From an uncultured Phascolarctobacterium sp. (GTDB lineage Bacteria > Bacillota > Negativicutes > Acidaminococcales > Acidaminococcaceae), in contig CAKQHU010000016.1 of NCBI GenBank assembly GCA_934234275.1, forward strand, positions 1-14,302: a DNA stretch of 14,302 nucleotides, written 5' to 3'. A program made the position numbers and the translations under genes. Shown here piece after piece: positions 6,526 to 13,161 of this stretch (position 1 is its first letter; every line of letters begins with the position of its first letter). Below the pieces are notes generated by a model. It was not told the DNA's origin and ran no database searches. It worked only from the letters and a program-made list of their open reading frames with translations.

Positions 6526-7176
6526 CTATTTTTCCACCAGCTGATAGCTTTCCGCCAACAGCTCCTGCACCAGCGAAATGTCTGCATCCTTTTGCAAAAT
6601 TACCGTCAGCCAATGCTTTTTATTCATATGATACGCAGGATAAAAATATTGCCTATCCACCAGCTGCACAATCTTCGCCGGCGGCAGCTTAATATTCAAA
6701 ACATCAACCTTCCCCGCCTTCGCTATGCCCAGGCTTTTATAGGGAATCGTCATAAACAAAGCGTACCATTTATTTTTCCGCGCCGTCTTAAAGGTAAAAT
6801 TCTCCGGCGTTTCCGGCCACGGCGCGTCGGGAACAGTACCGAAGCGCTGCGAGCAGTAATCCATCAGCTGCAGCTTAACATTGCTCTTAATCAGGCACTG
6901 CGTCTTTATTTCTTCCAGCAATACCTCTGCATTCTCGCGCACGCTCATAACGTAACCGCTGATGTTATCGGCAACGTTAAAGGGCAGGTACTCTTCGTCC
7001 GTATCACTCTCAAAAACATTTACCTCCACCGCCTTGCCTGCAAGCGTAACGACAGCGTAAAACTCCGTTTCCGGCAATGGCTTGCGCAGAGTAAGCCCTT
7101 CGCTCTCCCGCACAAAGCCGTAGGCCAACGCTTTTTCTATATCAACATCATATTGCTCTAAAATCGGATAAAGCAT
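6526..7176 (-). CDS. MmcQ/YjbR family protein with extra N-terminal domain
   Basis: This encodes 216 residues. The C-terminal half (about 103-216) is a MmcQ/YjbR domain: [42 protein letters not shown], and [13 protein letters not shown] followed by a final helix with LLAESYQLV. This family has a CyaY-like fold and putative DNA-binding ability, with no firm biochemical role. The N-terminal 100 residues ([21 protein letters not shown]... [19 protein letters not shown]) form a second domain often fused to YjbR that I cannot name. The ATG at 7176 has AGGGGAG seven bases upstream and is preferred to an ATG six codons earlier. Position next to nfo is suggestive of a DNA-related role but does not prove it. 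Confidence 0.85.
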   Translation of the reverse strand: MLYPILEQYDVDIEKALAYGFVRESEGLTLRKPLPETEFYAVVTLAGKAVEVNVFESDTDEEYLPFNVADNISGYVMSVRENAEVLLEEIKTQCLIKSNVKLQLMDYCSQRFGTVPDAPWPETPENFTFKTARKNKWYALFMTIPYKSLGIAKAGKVDVLNIKLPPAKIVQLVDRQYFYPAYHMNKKHWLTVILQKDADISLVQELLAESYQLVEK

Positions 7177-7233
7177 TTCCGTTCTCCCCTGCAAATAAAA
7201 TTACATGCACCACCGGTATAATTGCCTAAGCAA

Positions 7234-7497
7234 TCAGAACTCCTTCACAACCTCAAAGCGGTACTTTTGCTTAATCGCAGGATATTTTTCACGGTCCACC
7301 TCGCTCATAAACATAGCGTAAGGACGGGCGCAAATTTTGAACGGAGCATACAGCGCCTGATACACCACCAGCTTTTCGCCTGTTTCCGTGTGCTCGGCAA
7401 AGGCCAGTATTTTATATAAGTATTCCGTCGTAGGATTTGCGACAGTTTCTCTTTTAAAATGGCGCACAATGTCGCCCATATGCATTTCTCTTGTCAT
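7234..7497 (-). CDS. DUF1653 domain protein
   Basis: This encodes 87 residues. The core GDIVRHFK...YLYKILAFAEHTETGEKLVVYQALY...ARPYAMFMSEVD matches the DUF1653 family, a small cytosolic beta-rich domain of unknown function sometimes found beside housekeeping enzymes. GGAGG lies eight bases before the ATG at 7497. It ends 57 bases before the yjbR-like gene and is probably the first gene of that unit. A TATAAT box (7527-7532, - strand) lies upstream. Confidence 0.88.
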   Translation of the reverse strand: MTREMHMGDIVRHFKRETVANPTTEYLYKILAFAEHTETGEKLVVYQALYAPFKICARPYAMFMSEVDREKYPAIKQKYRFEVVKEF

Positions 7498-7526
7498 AGC
7501 ATTAACCTCCGTATTTTGTTTATATA

Positions 7527-7532
7527 ATTATA
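7527..7532 (-). promoter_or_regulatory. Candidate -10 box for the DUF1653-yjbR-nfo-apeB unit
   Basis: On the - strand TATAAT lies about 30 bases upstream of the DUF1653 start codon, leaving a short leader with GGAGG. No convincing TTGACA-like -35 box is seen at 16-18 bases, so the call is tentative. Confidence 0.4.
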
Positions 7533-7640
7533 CTACAAAATACAGCTTATATGCCACGTGCTTCCGAGGTTAATAATTCTTCTAAATGTGTTTTCCAGCA
7601 CAAGCGCTTCAAGATAAACTAAAATCAGCATATATAACAT

Positions 7641-8321
7641 TTAACCGCAAATCTTTACCTTAGCCAAAGCCTCTTGAAACTTATCGCCCAGGGAAAAGAA
7701 CAGCGGTGTATTAGCGCGCTTCACACGCTCCGCCTTCATCGCTTTATATGCCAATCTATCAGCAAGCTCATTAAAATACTCCTTGGAATGTCCTTTGACC
7801 TTTTTAAAGGTTATGCTCATCTTTTCTCTATGCTTCATAACTAATTGCTTGTACCATTCCTCCATGCTTGTCTTGCTTACAGAATGGCTTTTAGCCAATT
7901 CAGCGATGGAACTATTATCATGCTTAATAATAAGATTCTTGATGTGTCTTTCCTTGGCCATCTTAATTGCCTTAGCTGCAGCAAGCAGCTCATGATTAGT
8001 GGAGGTAAGAGCGCAGTCCTCCAAATTCTCCGGGATCTCCGAATACTGAATAACCTCGCTGCTTGTAAGCAGCACTATACCGATAGCGCCAAAGCGCTCA
8101 TTGCTGCTATAGCTTGCATCAACATAGGCAATAGCGCTGAAATCATCTACCGGATAATCCACATTGCTCATAAAAAGCCGTTCCAAATAACTCATTGACT
8201 TTGCTTCAAAGACCGACAACTGCTTTTTGAGTAATTTTATAGCTTTTTTATTTTTTGCTGCCTGCTTAGCAGCTTTTTTCAGCTGCTTCTTTAATTGCTT
8301 TTTCAATGCTTTCTTCGTCAT
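7641..8321 (-). CDS. RNase HI-like protein with lysine-rich N-terminal extension
   Basis: This encodes 226 residues. Residues about 62-195 carry an RNase H fold with all four acidic catalytic positions: Asp68 (AYVDASYSS), Glu111 (STNHELLAAAKAI), Asp135 (IIKHDNSS) and Asp188 (NELADRLAYKA), plus the mobile-loop His178 in KVKGHSKEYFN. The predicted activity is cleavage of RNA in RNA-DNA hybrids. In place of the usual hybrid-binding domain, residues 1-35 are almost entirely Lys, Ala, Leu and Gln (MTKKALKKQLKKQLKKAAK), a basic helix that could bind nucleic acid. A further C-terminal stretch of about 30 residues has no recognised domain. AAGGAG lies ten bases before the ATG. A - strand TATAAT (8385-8390) next to a TGACGTCA palindrome could be its promoter. 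Confidence 0.85.
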   Translation of the reverse strand: MTKKALKKQLKKQLKKAAKQAAKNKKAIKLLKKQLSVFEAKSMSYLERLFMSNVDYPVDDFSAIAYVDASYSSNERFGAIGIVLLTSSEVIQYSEIPENLEDCALTSTNHELLAAAKAIKMAKERHIKNLIIKHDNSSIAELAKSHSVSKTSMEEWYKQLVMKHREKMSITFKKVKGHSKEYFNELADRLAYKAMKAERVKRANTPLFFSLGDKFQEALAKVKICG

Positions 8322-8484
8322 AATCTATCCGCTCCTTTTTATATATTCAGTGCTGTTTTTTCATTTAAGGAATCTTATAAGTAAATTATATATGACGTCA
8401 TAGACAGAAACTGTCATTGCTCTAATAAAAAAAGCTATAGAATAAAAATTTTGCATCACTGATGCTTAAATTCATCCTAAAAGC

Positions 8485-8523
8485 AAAAAAGAGGACAACG
8501 TACCGCGAAAGTACATTATCCTC
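8485..8523 (-). terminator. Intrinsic terminator on the - strand without an obvious gene
   Basis: On the - strand GAGGATAATGTAC pairs with GTACGTTGTCCTC (13 pairs, two G-T) around a 7-base loop, followed directly by TTTTTT. The pairing is better on this strand than on the + strand, where the two wobbles become C-A mismatches. No - strand gene lies upstream, so it may end a small RNA (8485-8588) or act as an attenuator in a long leader of the RNase H-like gene. The remaining bases of the 8322-8621 gap show only two possible -10 boxes (8385-8390 and 8595-8600). Confidence 0.7.
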
Positions 8524-8588
8524 GTGCTGTTATAGGCAGGCACTTTAAATAACGCTAAAAAACCTTATGTTAGACAGCACTCAAAGTA
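8485..8588 (-). ncRNA. Candidate small structured RNA (speculative)
   Basis: A - strand TATAAT at 8595-8600 (with TG just upstream of it) precedes about 100 bases that end in the terminator at 8485-8523. Within it, GTGCTGT near the 5' end can pair with ACAGCAC just before the terminator stem, closing a domain of about 50 bases. No ORF of useful size is present. I do not recognise a known riboswitch or sRNA class. There is no good -35 box, so the existence of the transcript is inferred from the box, the closing helix and the terminator only. Confidence 0.3.
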
Positions 8589-8621
8589 TTAAAAATTATA
8601 ACCAGAAGATATGAAACTGAA

Positions 8622-8950
8622 ATGTCCAAAAATGTCGTAGTTATTTTCATCAGTCTGATAGTAAACAGTAATTTCAATGCTTTGTTCAAAGAATTTGCCA
8701 GAGGAGTCAAGAAAACAGGTCATGATGCAGAATACATAACTATGCGTAGTAAAAATACTACCTTATGTGTAAGCTGCTTAGCATGTCAGACCAAGGGGCA
8801 ATGTATTTTAACAATAATGCTTTGCCTATTACCGAAGCAATGCTGTGGATGTAGTTGTTTAATATTACTACGAAATTACCGGTCAGTTGAAAGCTCTTAG
8901 CGACTGCATGAATTCCATTCATTTTTCCTATATAAATTACAAATCATGCA
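8622..8950 (+). pseudogene. Degraded NADPH-dependent FMN reductase / flavodoxin-family gene
   Basis: The first 65 residues read as the start of an NAD(P)H-dependent flavin reductase: MSKNVVVIFISLIVNSNFNALFKEFARGVKKTGHDAEYITMR, then the cysteine cluster CVSCLACQTKGQC. After this the frame breaks. A different frame gives DVVV at about 8849-8860, and another gives YYYEITGQLKALSDCMNS from about 8863, which is the well-known segment after the flavin loop in this family. The phrase normally joining them (ATPI) is missing, so there is at least one deletion as well as frameshifts. The original protein would be about 180 residues; little after 8950 is recognisable. It lies at the left edge of the AT-rich region and is not expected to be functional. 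Confidence 0.8.
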
Positions 8951-8983
8951 TTGACGAAAGATATATTCAATTATTGCGGAATA

Positions 8984-8992
8984 TGATATAAT
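8984..8992 (+). promoter_or_regulatory. Extended -10 promoter for the 9051-10793 operon
   Basis: TGATATAAT is a perfect extended -10 element (TG-N-TATAAT). It lies about 60 bases before the first start codon of the operon. No clear -35 box is present, which is acceptable for extended -10 promoters. The leader is AT-rich with no visible strong structure. Confidence 0.55.
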
Positions 8993-9050
8993 ACAAGTTA
9001 AAATTACAAGATAACTAATTTATTTAACACAATGATTACTGGAGAATATC

Positions 9051-9791
9051 ATGGGATATAGGAAACGATATAAACGTAAATATTTCGACTATCAATCATA
9101 CTATGCTGACGCTAGGTTAAACAAGTATTTTCAACCAATTATATGTGATATAAAGCATTATTTTTTCTCTTTGCCTAAAGCATCTCTTTTTGAGCTTATG
9201 CTTGACTATAAAGAAAAATATGGTCAAACAGCTTATGACTATGCTATATCAACTATGCATAAGTGGGAAACCGGTGTCACAAAAATGTCTGACCAAACAA
9301 TGATGCGATTAGTTGAAACTCTTCCTCATTATTTACCGGATGCCGTTAAATATCAATTAATGGAGAAGTTACTTATGTATTTTGAAGATACTCAGTGTAA
9401 GCAACAGATTGTTATAAACACAAACTGGCTAACTTATCAACAAGACTTATTGGAAATAAGCACAAGAATCAATTCCCAATTTAACCAATATTGCCCTAAA
9501 ATTACCTTTGAAGAAGAAATGCTCAATGTTGCATCTTGGTTAGCCAAAGATGATATGCTTCTTGCTAAACAAGTGTTAGATAACTTTTCATTAAAAAAGT
9601 ATCGTTTAATGGCAGCTAGTGCCCAAAACGATATTCGTAGATTTATTCACATTCTATCCGAGCTACAAAAACGTGATAATATTTACAATCAGCAATCACT
9701 ACGGATAGAATTACCAGCTGTAGTTATCATTGTTTATATTGAAAAGACTAAAAAGTCTTTCATGAAATCATTATGTGATTTTTTTAAGTGA
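9051..9791 (+). CDS. Unknown 246-residue protein, first gene of a nuclease operon
   Basis: I do not recognise this protein. It starts with a basic, aromatic-rich tail (MGYRKRYKRKYFDYQSYYADARLNKYF). A helical region at about residues 40-110 contains DYKEKYGQTAYDYAISTMHKWETG and MSDQTMMRLVETLPHYLP. The phrase MHKWETGVTKMS resembles the recognition end of an Xre-type helix-turn-helix (KWE-G), but the rest does not align well, so DNA binding is only a possibility. Residues 125-215 are mostly helical and charged, and 222-230 (PAVVIIVYI) is a short hydrophobic stretch, perhaps a buried strand. No signal peptide is seen. GGAG lies six bases before ATG. The stop is 11 bases from the next gene's start, indicating translational coupling. 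Codon use is markedly AT-rich compared with the genes at 2857-7200. Confidence 0.75.
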   Translation: MGYRKRYKRKYFDYQSYYADARLNKYFQPIICDIKHYFFSLPKASLFELMLDYKEKYGQTAYDYAISTMHKWETGVTKMSDQTMMRLVETLPHYLPDAVKYQLMEKLLMYFEDTQCKQQIVINTNWLTYQQDLLEISTRINSQFNQYCPKITFEEEMLNVASWLAKDDMLLAKQVLDNFSLKKYRLMAASAQNDIRRFIHILSELQKRDNIYNQQSLRIELPAVVIIVYIEKTKKSFMKSLCDFFK

Positions 9792-9802
9792 GGTAAATGA
9801 TT

Positions 9803-10195
9803 ATGCGTAAAGATTTGCAAACTACTAATAATAATTCCCTTTCAATAGTAGATGTATTTAATTCACAGGAATACAAAGCCCTACCTACAGAAACACAATT
9901 AGAACTAGCTAAATTTATGGCTGAAAAAAATATCGAATTTAACGCCGAACAAAAAAGATATATACTAGAGCATGCCAGTTCTGAACATGATATTGCTGCT
10001 TATCTTAATTTTTTAGATCAACAAAACTCAATAGATGCTAATGCCAAAGGTATTACTATAAGATACGATAGCCACGAAACCAAAACTCCTACTGGTAAAA
10101 TTTCTTCTAAAACTACACATGCTACTGCTTCCTCCGGTTGTCTCATACCCGTACTAGGAACTTTGCTCTTATTGGCTACTATATTTGCTTTATAA
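9803..10195 (+). CDS. Unknown 130-residue tail-anchored membrane protein
   Basis: No family is recognised. Residues 1-85 are soluble and helical (SIVDVFNSQEYKALPTETQ, FMAEKNIEFNAEQKRYILEH). Residues 86-110 are polar and Thr/Ser-rich (ETKTPTGKISSKTTHATASS). Residues 112-130 are a hydrophobic segment at the very C-terminus (GCLIPVLGTLLLLATIFAL), so the protein looks tail-anchored with its bulk in the cytoplasm. The ATG at 9803 is chosen because GAGG (9790-9793) is nine bases away; the ATG at 9797 is too close to it. It sits between the unknown protein at 9051 and the anchored nuclease at 10227, which suggests a membrane link between a cytoplasmic and an extracytoplasmic partner (inference). Confidence 0.7.
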   Translation: MRKDLQTTNNNSLSIVDVFNSQEYKALPTETQLELAKFMAEKNIEFNAEQKRYILEHASSEHDIAAYLNFLDQQNSIDANAKGITIRYDSHETKTPTGKISSKTTHATASSGCLIPVLGTLLLLATIFAL

Positions 10196-10226
10196 ACTGC
10201 CGCCAGTATTTACAAAAAAGAGATTT

Positions 10227-10793
10227 ATGATGATAAAATTTATTATCACCTTTATATTATTGTTTACAGTCAGTTACATTGCTCCTTGTATCGCCCCCTT
10301 TTTCTCTTTATCACAAATTAATACTCAATCCACCTATTTGCAAGAAAACACTAAGGATACTACCCAAAGAGTCGAAGGTATTGCCGTTCACGTTAAAGAT
10401 GGTGACACTCTCGTATTTCGAGAGAAAAATGGATATAAATATAACGTTAGGCTTTATGGGATAGACACTCCAGAAAAGTCTCAACCATATGGTCCTCAGG
10501 CTACAGGAATTTTAAAAGAACTCGTAAGTAATAAAAATTTGGTACTACGTGTATATGGAGAAGATCGCTATAAAAGAAAGCTGGCAAAAGTGTATGTCGA
10601 TGGACGAGACATTAATGCTACACTTTTGGCAAAGGGAGCCGCATGGCACTATAAAAAATACGATAAATCATCTGATTATTCCTCATATGCAAGTCTAGAA
10701 GCTAAAGCTAAACATGAGAAAAAAGGGCTATGGAATAAAGATAAACCCATACCTCCATGGACATACCGACAATCAAAAAAGGAAAAACAATAA
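10227..10793 (+). CDS. Second thermonuclease (SNase-like) family protein, membrane-anchored or exported
   Basis: This encodes 188 residues. The hydrophobic N-terminus (about residues 3-27) is a signal peptide or anchor, followed by a 25-residue polar linker. The SNase core is complete: KDGDT (DGDT 58-61), RLYGIDTPE with Arg75, Asp80 and Glu83, DRYKR with Arg117, KGAAWHY, and KKGLW...PPWTYR. A Ca2+-dependent nuclease acting outside the cytoplasm is expected. The ATG at 10227 is chosen although the ribosome site (AAAGAGA) is weak. An in-frame TTG at 10185 would overlap the previous gene and place 14 extra residues before the anchor. The sequence clearly differs from the nuclease at 2225-2740, so this is not a recent local duplicate. 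It is the last gene of the three-gene operon. Confidence 0.9.
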   Translation: MMIKFIITFILLFTVSYIAPCIAPFFSLSQINTQSTYLQENTKDTTQRVEGIAVHVKDGDTLVFREKNGYKYNVRLYGIDTPEKSQPYGPQATGILKELVSNKNLVLRVYGEDRYKRKLAKVYVDGRDINATLLAKGAAWHYKKYDKSSDYSSYASLEAKAKHEKKGLWNKDKPIPPWTYRQSKKEKQ

Positions 10794-10827
10794 TGATAAT
10801 AATAATACTACTATTCTTATTATAAAA

Positions 10828-10863
10828 AGGCTGACGCCTTGCGTAAACGCGAAGCGTCAGCCT
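10828..10863. terminator. Bidirectional terminator between convergent operons
   Basis: AGGCTGACGC (10828-10837) pairs with GCGTCAGCCT (10854-10863), with a further small GCGT/ACGC stem inside. On the - strand it is followed by TTTTTATAAT, a strong terminator for the HTH-fic-Sel1 operon. On the + strand GTATTGTTTT follows, a weaker one for the nuclease operon. Confidence 0.85.
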
Positions 10864-10930
10864 GTATTGTTTTGTGCGGAATTATTCAATTTTTTCTAGT
10901 AGCTGTAAAAAGTTATGTCTTGGCGTGGTC

Positions 10931-11068
10931 TTAATACCTTGTAGCATAGTGACTACAGACTGTCCAATTAGGATTAACAGCCATAATTTTATATGTAAAT
11001 CTCCGACAGTATTTACCATCGCAAAACTTACACGATTGACATGTTGGAGTTTATTTTACTTAAAGATG
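10931..11068 (-). pseudogene. Decayed 3' extension of the Sel1-repeat gene (extra Cys-rich module)
   Basis: Reading on in the same frame past the stop at 11069-11071 gives, after two further early stops, TPTCQSCKFCDGKYCRRF and then a segment with NPNWTVCSHY, ending at a stop at 10931-10933. This resembles the Cys-rich module inside the gene (CQSCSYQVDGKCKNC, then C-x-x-Y). The bases just before it read QRDD, stop, H-L, parallel to the QREDIH and QRDDIH repeats of the intact part. The gene therefore probably once had a third repeat-plus-Cys module, now cut off by stop codons. The 10864-10930 stretch shows nothing else. Confidence 0.6.
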
Positions 11069-12013
11069 CTAATCGTCCCTTTGCATACTCATTCCATTGT
11101 TTTTAGCAAGCGTATGCCACTTAAACGCTTCTTTTACATTTATCTCTACTCCTTTGCCCCAAAAATACGCATATCCAACTTCATATTGCGCAGCAGCATG
11201 TCCCTTCTCAGCAGCCAGCATAAAGAGCTTAAAGGCTTCTTTATAATCTTCTTTATCTTTTTTTTGCTTAGCTTGTTTATATAATTCATCTGCATTTATT
11301 GACGAACTACGATTAATACTATGTATATCATCACGCTGTTTATTCGCCAAGTTGCTTTGATAAAAAACACACCCAGAATCAACTTCTAAACATAAATTAT
11401 AGTATGCACTTTTACAATTTTTACATTTACCATCAACTTGATATGAACAAGATTGGCAGCATTCTCTATCATCCGCATCTAAATCAGAACCACTCTTAAT
11501 AACATGTATATCCTCACGCTGCTTATCAGACAAGGCTTTAATCTCCTCACTCAACCTTGCTACCGCTGCAAAATCATTCCTTTTAAAAGCCTCTTCCAGC
11601 TCGCGCGTTTTTTTCTTTAGTACATTTACGTTATCAGAAATAACCGTTTTCACTTGCTTATCAATAATAGCATCAACCAACCAATGACAAATGTGCTCCA
11701 GCTTAGCAAGTGTTCCGACAACATCAACTTCACTTCTATTCTTTTCTTCAAAATGGATATTCTCATTGCACATATCCTTTAATGCAAAAATTTCATGCTG
11801 CATCTCTCTGGATATCTGCAAATTATTTTTTATGTCATTAACCTTTTCGTATAAGCTTCTACCATTACAACCGGCAACAGTAACTACACATTCCAAAGCT
11901 CTGCGACATTTGAGCATAAACACATCAGCATCATCGTTCACGCGCTCTTCTACCTGTGTGCAAAGCTTATATAGCTTTTGGTCCTTGCTCTTCAAAAAGT
12001 CAAATCTACTCAT
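11069..12013 (-). CDS. DUF4145-like / Cys-rich / Sel1-repeat protein
   Basis: This encodes 314 residues in at least three parts. Residues 1-118 (MSRFDFLKSKDQKLYKLCTQ... CRRALECVV... LKDMCNENIHF) resemble the helical DUF4145/HsdR-N-type region found in restriction and other defence-linked proteins. Residues 120-165 are a charged coiled coil. Residues 185-218 have a likely zinc-binding cysteine cluster (CCQSC, CKNC, later C and C-x-x-Y). Residues 240-310 hold Sel1-type TPR-like repeats (AFKLFMLAAEKGHAAAQYEVG, YAYFWGKGVEINVKEAFKWH). A 19-residue repeat flanks the Cys module (KQREDIHVIKSGSDLDADD at 164 and KQRDDIHSINRSSSINADE at 225). The start at 12013 has GGGG about eight bases upstream. It lies 46 bases after the fic stop, probably in the same operon. 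Function unknown; protein-protein interaction is likely. Confidence 0.7.
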   Translation of the reverse strand: MSRFDFLKSKDQKLYKLCTQVEERVNDDADVFMLKCRRALECVVTVAGCNGRSLYEKVNDIKNNLQISREMQHEIFALKDMCNENIHFEEKNRSEVDVVGTLAKLEHICHWLVDAIIDKQVKTVISDNVNVLKKKTRELEEAFKRNDFAAVARLSEEIKALSDKQREDIHVIKSGSDLDADDRECCQSCSYQVDGKCKNCKSAYYNLCLEVDSGCVFYQSNLANKQRDDIHSINRSSSINADELYKQAKQKKDKEDYKEAFKLFMLAAEKGHAAAQYEVGYAYFWGKGVEINVKEAFKWHTLAKNNGMSMQRDD

Positions 12014-12059
12014 CGTATACACCCCAAATTTCTAGTATTTATAAGATTGTCGATCTATA

Positions 12060-12770
12060 CTACTTTTTAACAGAATACTTTGCTTTGAATGCATCATAAT
12101 CCGACTTTGCAATTCTATAGCTCTCCTGATTTTCAGAATTACTTTTTATAGCTTCATGTGCATGCTTAATTCCTAATATAGCGTCAGTTATAATACGAGT
12201 AAGGTACTCCTTTTGCTCATAATTCGCCATCACTAAAGAATCTCTCACATACATTGGGTTATTTCTGATTAACTCAATATGAAACTCTATATTGCGGGCT
12301 TGTAAATAATGCCATAAAAAGGTCACACAGGTTCTCGTATTACCTTCCCTAAATGGGTGAATACTCCACAATTCTACAAGGAACTCTACTACTATTAAAG
12401 GTAAATCTTGTTCTTCTTTATTCCAGTCAATCTTAGCATACTTTTCAAAAAAAATATTAAGCTTTGCCTCTATATCTTTATAATCAGCATATTCTGCGGA
12501 ACCACCACCTAAGACTCTTTCACTTTTATACAAATTTTCATCACGAAAGAGGCCTGCCCAATTATATAAATCTAAAAATAAATACCTGTGTATTGCAATC
12601 AGATGTTGAATATCGAACGTTGCCTTTATCCTCTCCGGTCGTATATCTAAACCTAAAAGCTTGACCGTAACCTTTTGTATTTCCAGCTTTTCCAGCAAAG
12701 CTTTGTCATGTATATCATAATTGTTGATTAGCACATCACTATCAGGATAGCAATATTTTCCATTATTCAT
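12060..12770 (-). CDS. Fic-domain protein (probable AMP-transferase toxin)
   Basis: This encodes 236 residues. Fic enzymes transfer AMP or another nucleotide to a hydroxyl on a target protein. The catalytic motif IHPFREGNTRT is at residues 137-147 (His138, Glu142, Gly143, Asn144, Arg146). The substrate-flap region upstream has GLFRDENLYKSERVLGG, and FDIQHLIAIHRYLFLDLYNWAG is a standard Fic helix. The loop differs from the common HPF-x-x-GNGR-x-x-R form: Thr replaces Gly, and the final Arg position is Val149. I see no clear (S/T)-x-x-x-E-(G/N) inhibitory helix inside the protein, which fits a class I Fic controlled by a separate antitoxin. The gene upstream, five bases away, has an antitoxin-like tail. 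GGAG lies ten bases before ATG, inside the end of that gene. Confidence 0.92.
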   Translation of the reverse strand: MNNGKYCYPDSDVLINNYDIHDKALLEKLEIQKVTVKLLGLDIRPERIKATFDIQHLIAIHRYLFLDLYNWAGLFRDENLYKSERVLGGGSAEYADYKDIEAKLNIFFEKYAKIDWNKEEQDLPLIVVEFLVELWSIHPFREGNTRTCVTFLWHYLQARNIEFHIELIRNNPMYVRDSLVMANYEQKEYLTRIITDAILGIKHAHEAIKSNSENQESYRIAKSDYDAFKAKYSVKK

Positions 12771-12775
12771 ATATA

Positions 12776-13135
12776 TTACGCTCCTATGTACTCAAGACGA
12801 TTAACCTTTTTTTCTATTTCGCTAAGGGTCAGCTTGCCACTAATATATAACTCAAGTGCCTTCATAAACTCTTCATCAGGACCTTTTGTGGCAGTAAGAA
12901 CTATTGCCAGCGCGCGTTCAACACTTTTTCTTCTTTTTTCACATTCATCAACATAATTACTGTCAATGATAATTCCCTTAAATTCTAAAATCGTTTTTAT
13001 CATATCCACAACATAACTCGGTGGATTGCGTCTGCCATACTCCCAATCCTTTACTGTTGCAGCAGGAATACCAAACATTGCTGCAAATTTATTCTGACTC
13101 AGTCCAGTGCATTCTCTAAGCTCACGTATGCTCAC
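12776..13135 (-). CDS. HTH regulator with VbhA-like C-terminal antitoxin segment
   Basis: This encodes 119 residues. Residues 1-50 are an Xre/Cro-type helix-turn-helix: LRECTGLSQNKFAAMFGIPA followed by ATVKDWEYGRRNPPSYVVDM. Residues 84-116 (PDEEFMKALELYISGKLTLS, then EIEKKVNRLEY) resemble the second half of VbhA-type Fic antitoxins, whose usual end is a helix, a SGxIT-type turn and a final amphipathic helix. The inhibitory Glu motif normally preceding this part is not obvious (AIVLTATKG is in its place). The start is taken as GTG at 13135, nine bases after AGGGAG; an ATG nine bases earlier abuts that site. Position directly before fic with a five-base gap supports a cognate pair. The DNA-binding domain probably represses the operon's own promoter (13162-13198). 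Confidence 0.75.
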   Translation of the reverse strand: MSIRELRECTGLSQNKFAAMFGIPAATVKDWEYGRRNPPSYVVDMIKTILEFKGIIIDSNYVDECEKRRKSVERALAIVLTATKGPDEEFMKALELYISGKLTLSEIEKKVNRLEYIGA

Positions 13136-13161
13136 AAAAATCATCTCCCTATCATCTATTC

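Noticed and set aside
6509..6613. N-terminal extension of endonuclease IV by 35 residues
   Set aside because: It overlaps the coding end of the yjbR-like gene, lacks family similarity, and a GTG with AAGGAG at correct spacing gives the normal endonuclease IV start.
8491..8534. Shared GTGCTGTTATA near the hairpins at 8491-8534 and 14069-14079
   Set aside because: An 11-base match in different structural positions (after one stem, within the loop of the other) is best treated as chance.
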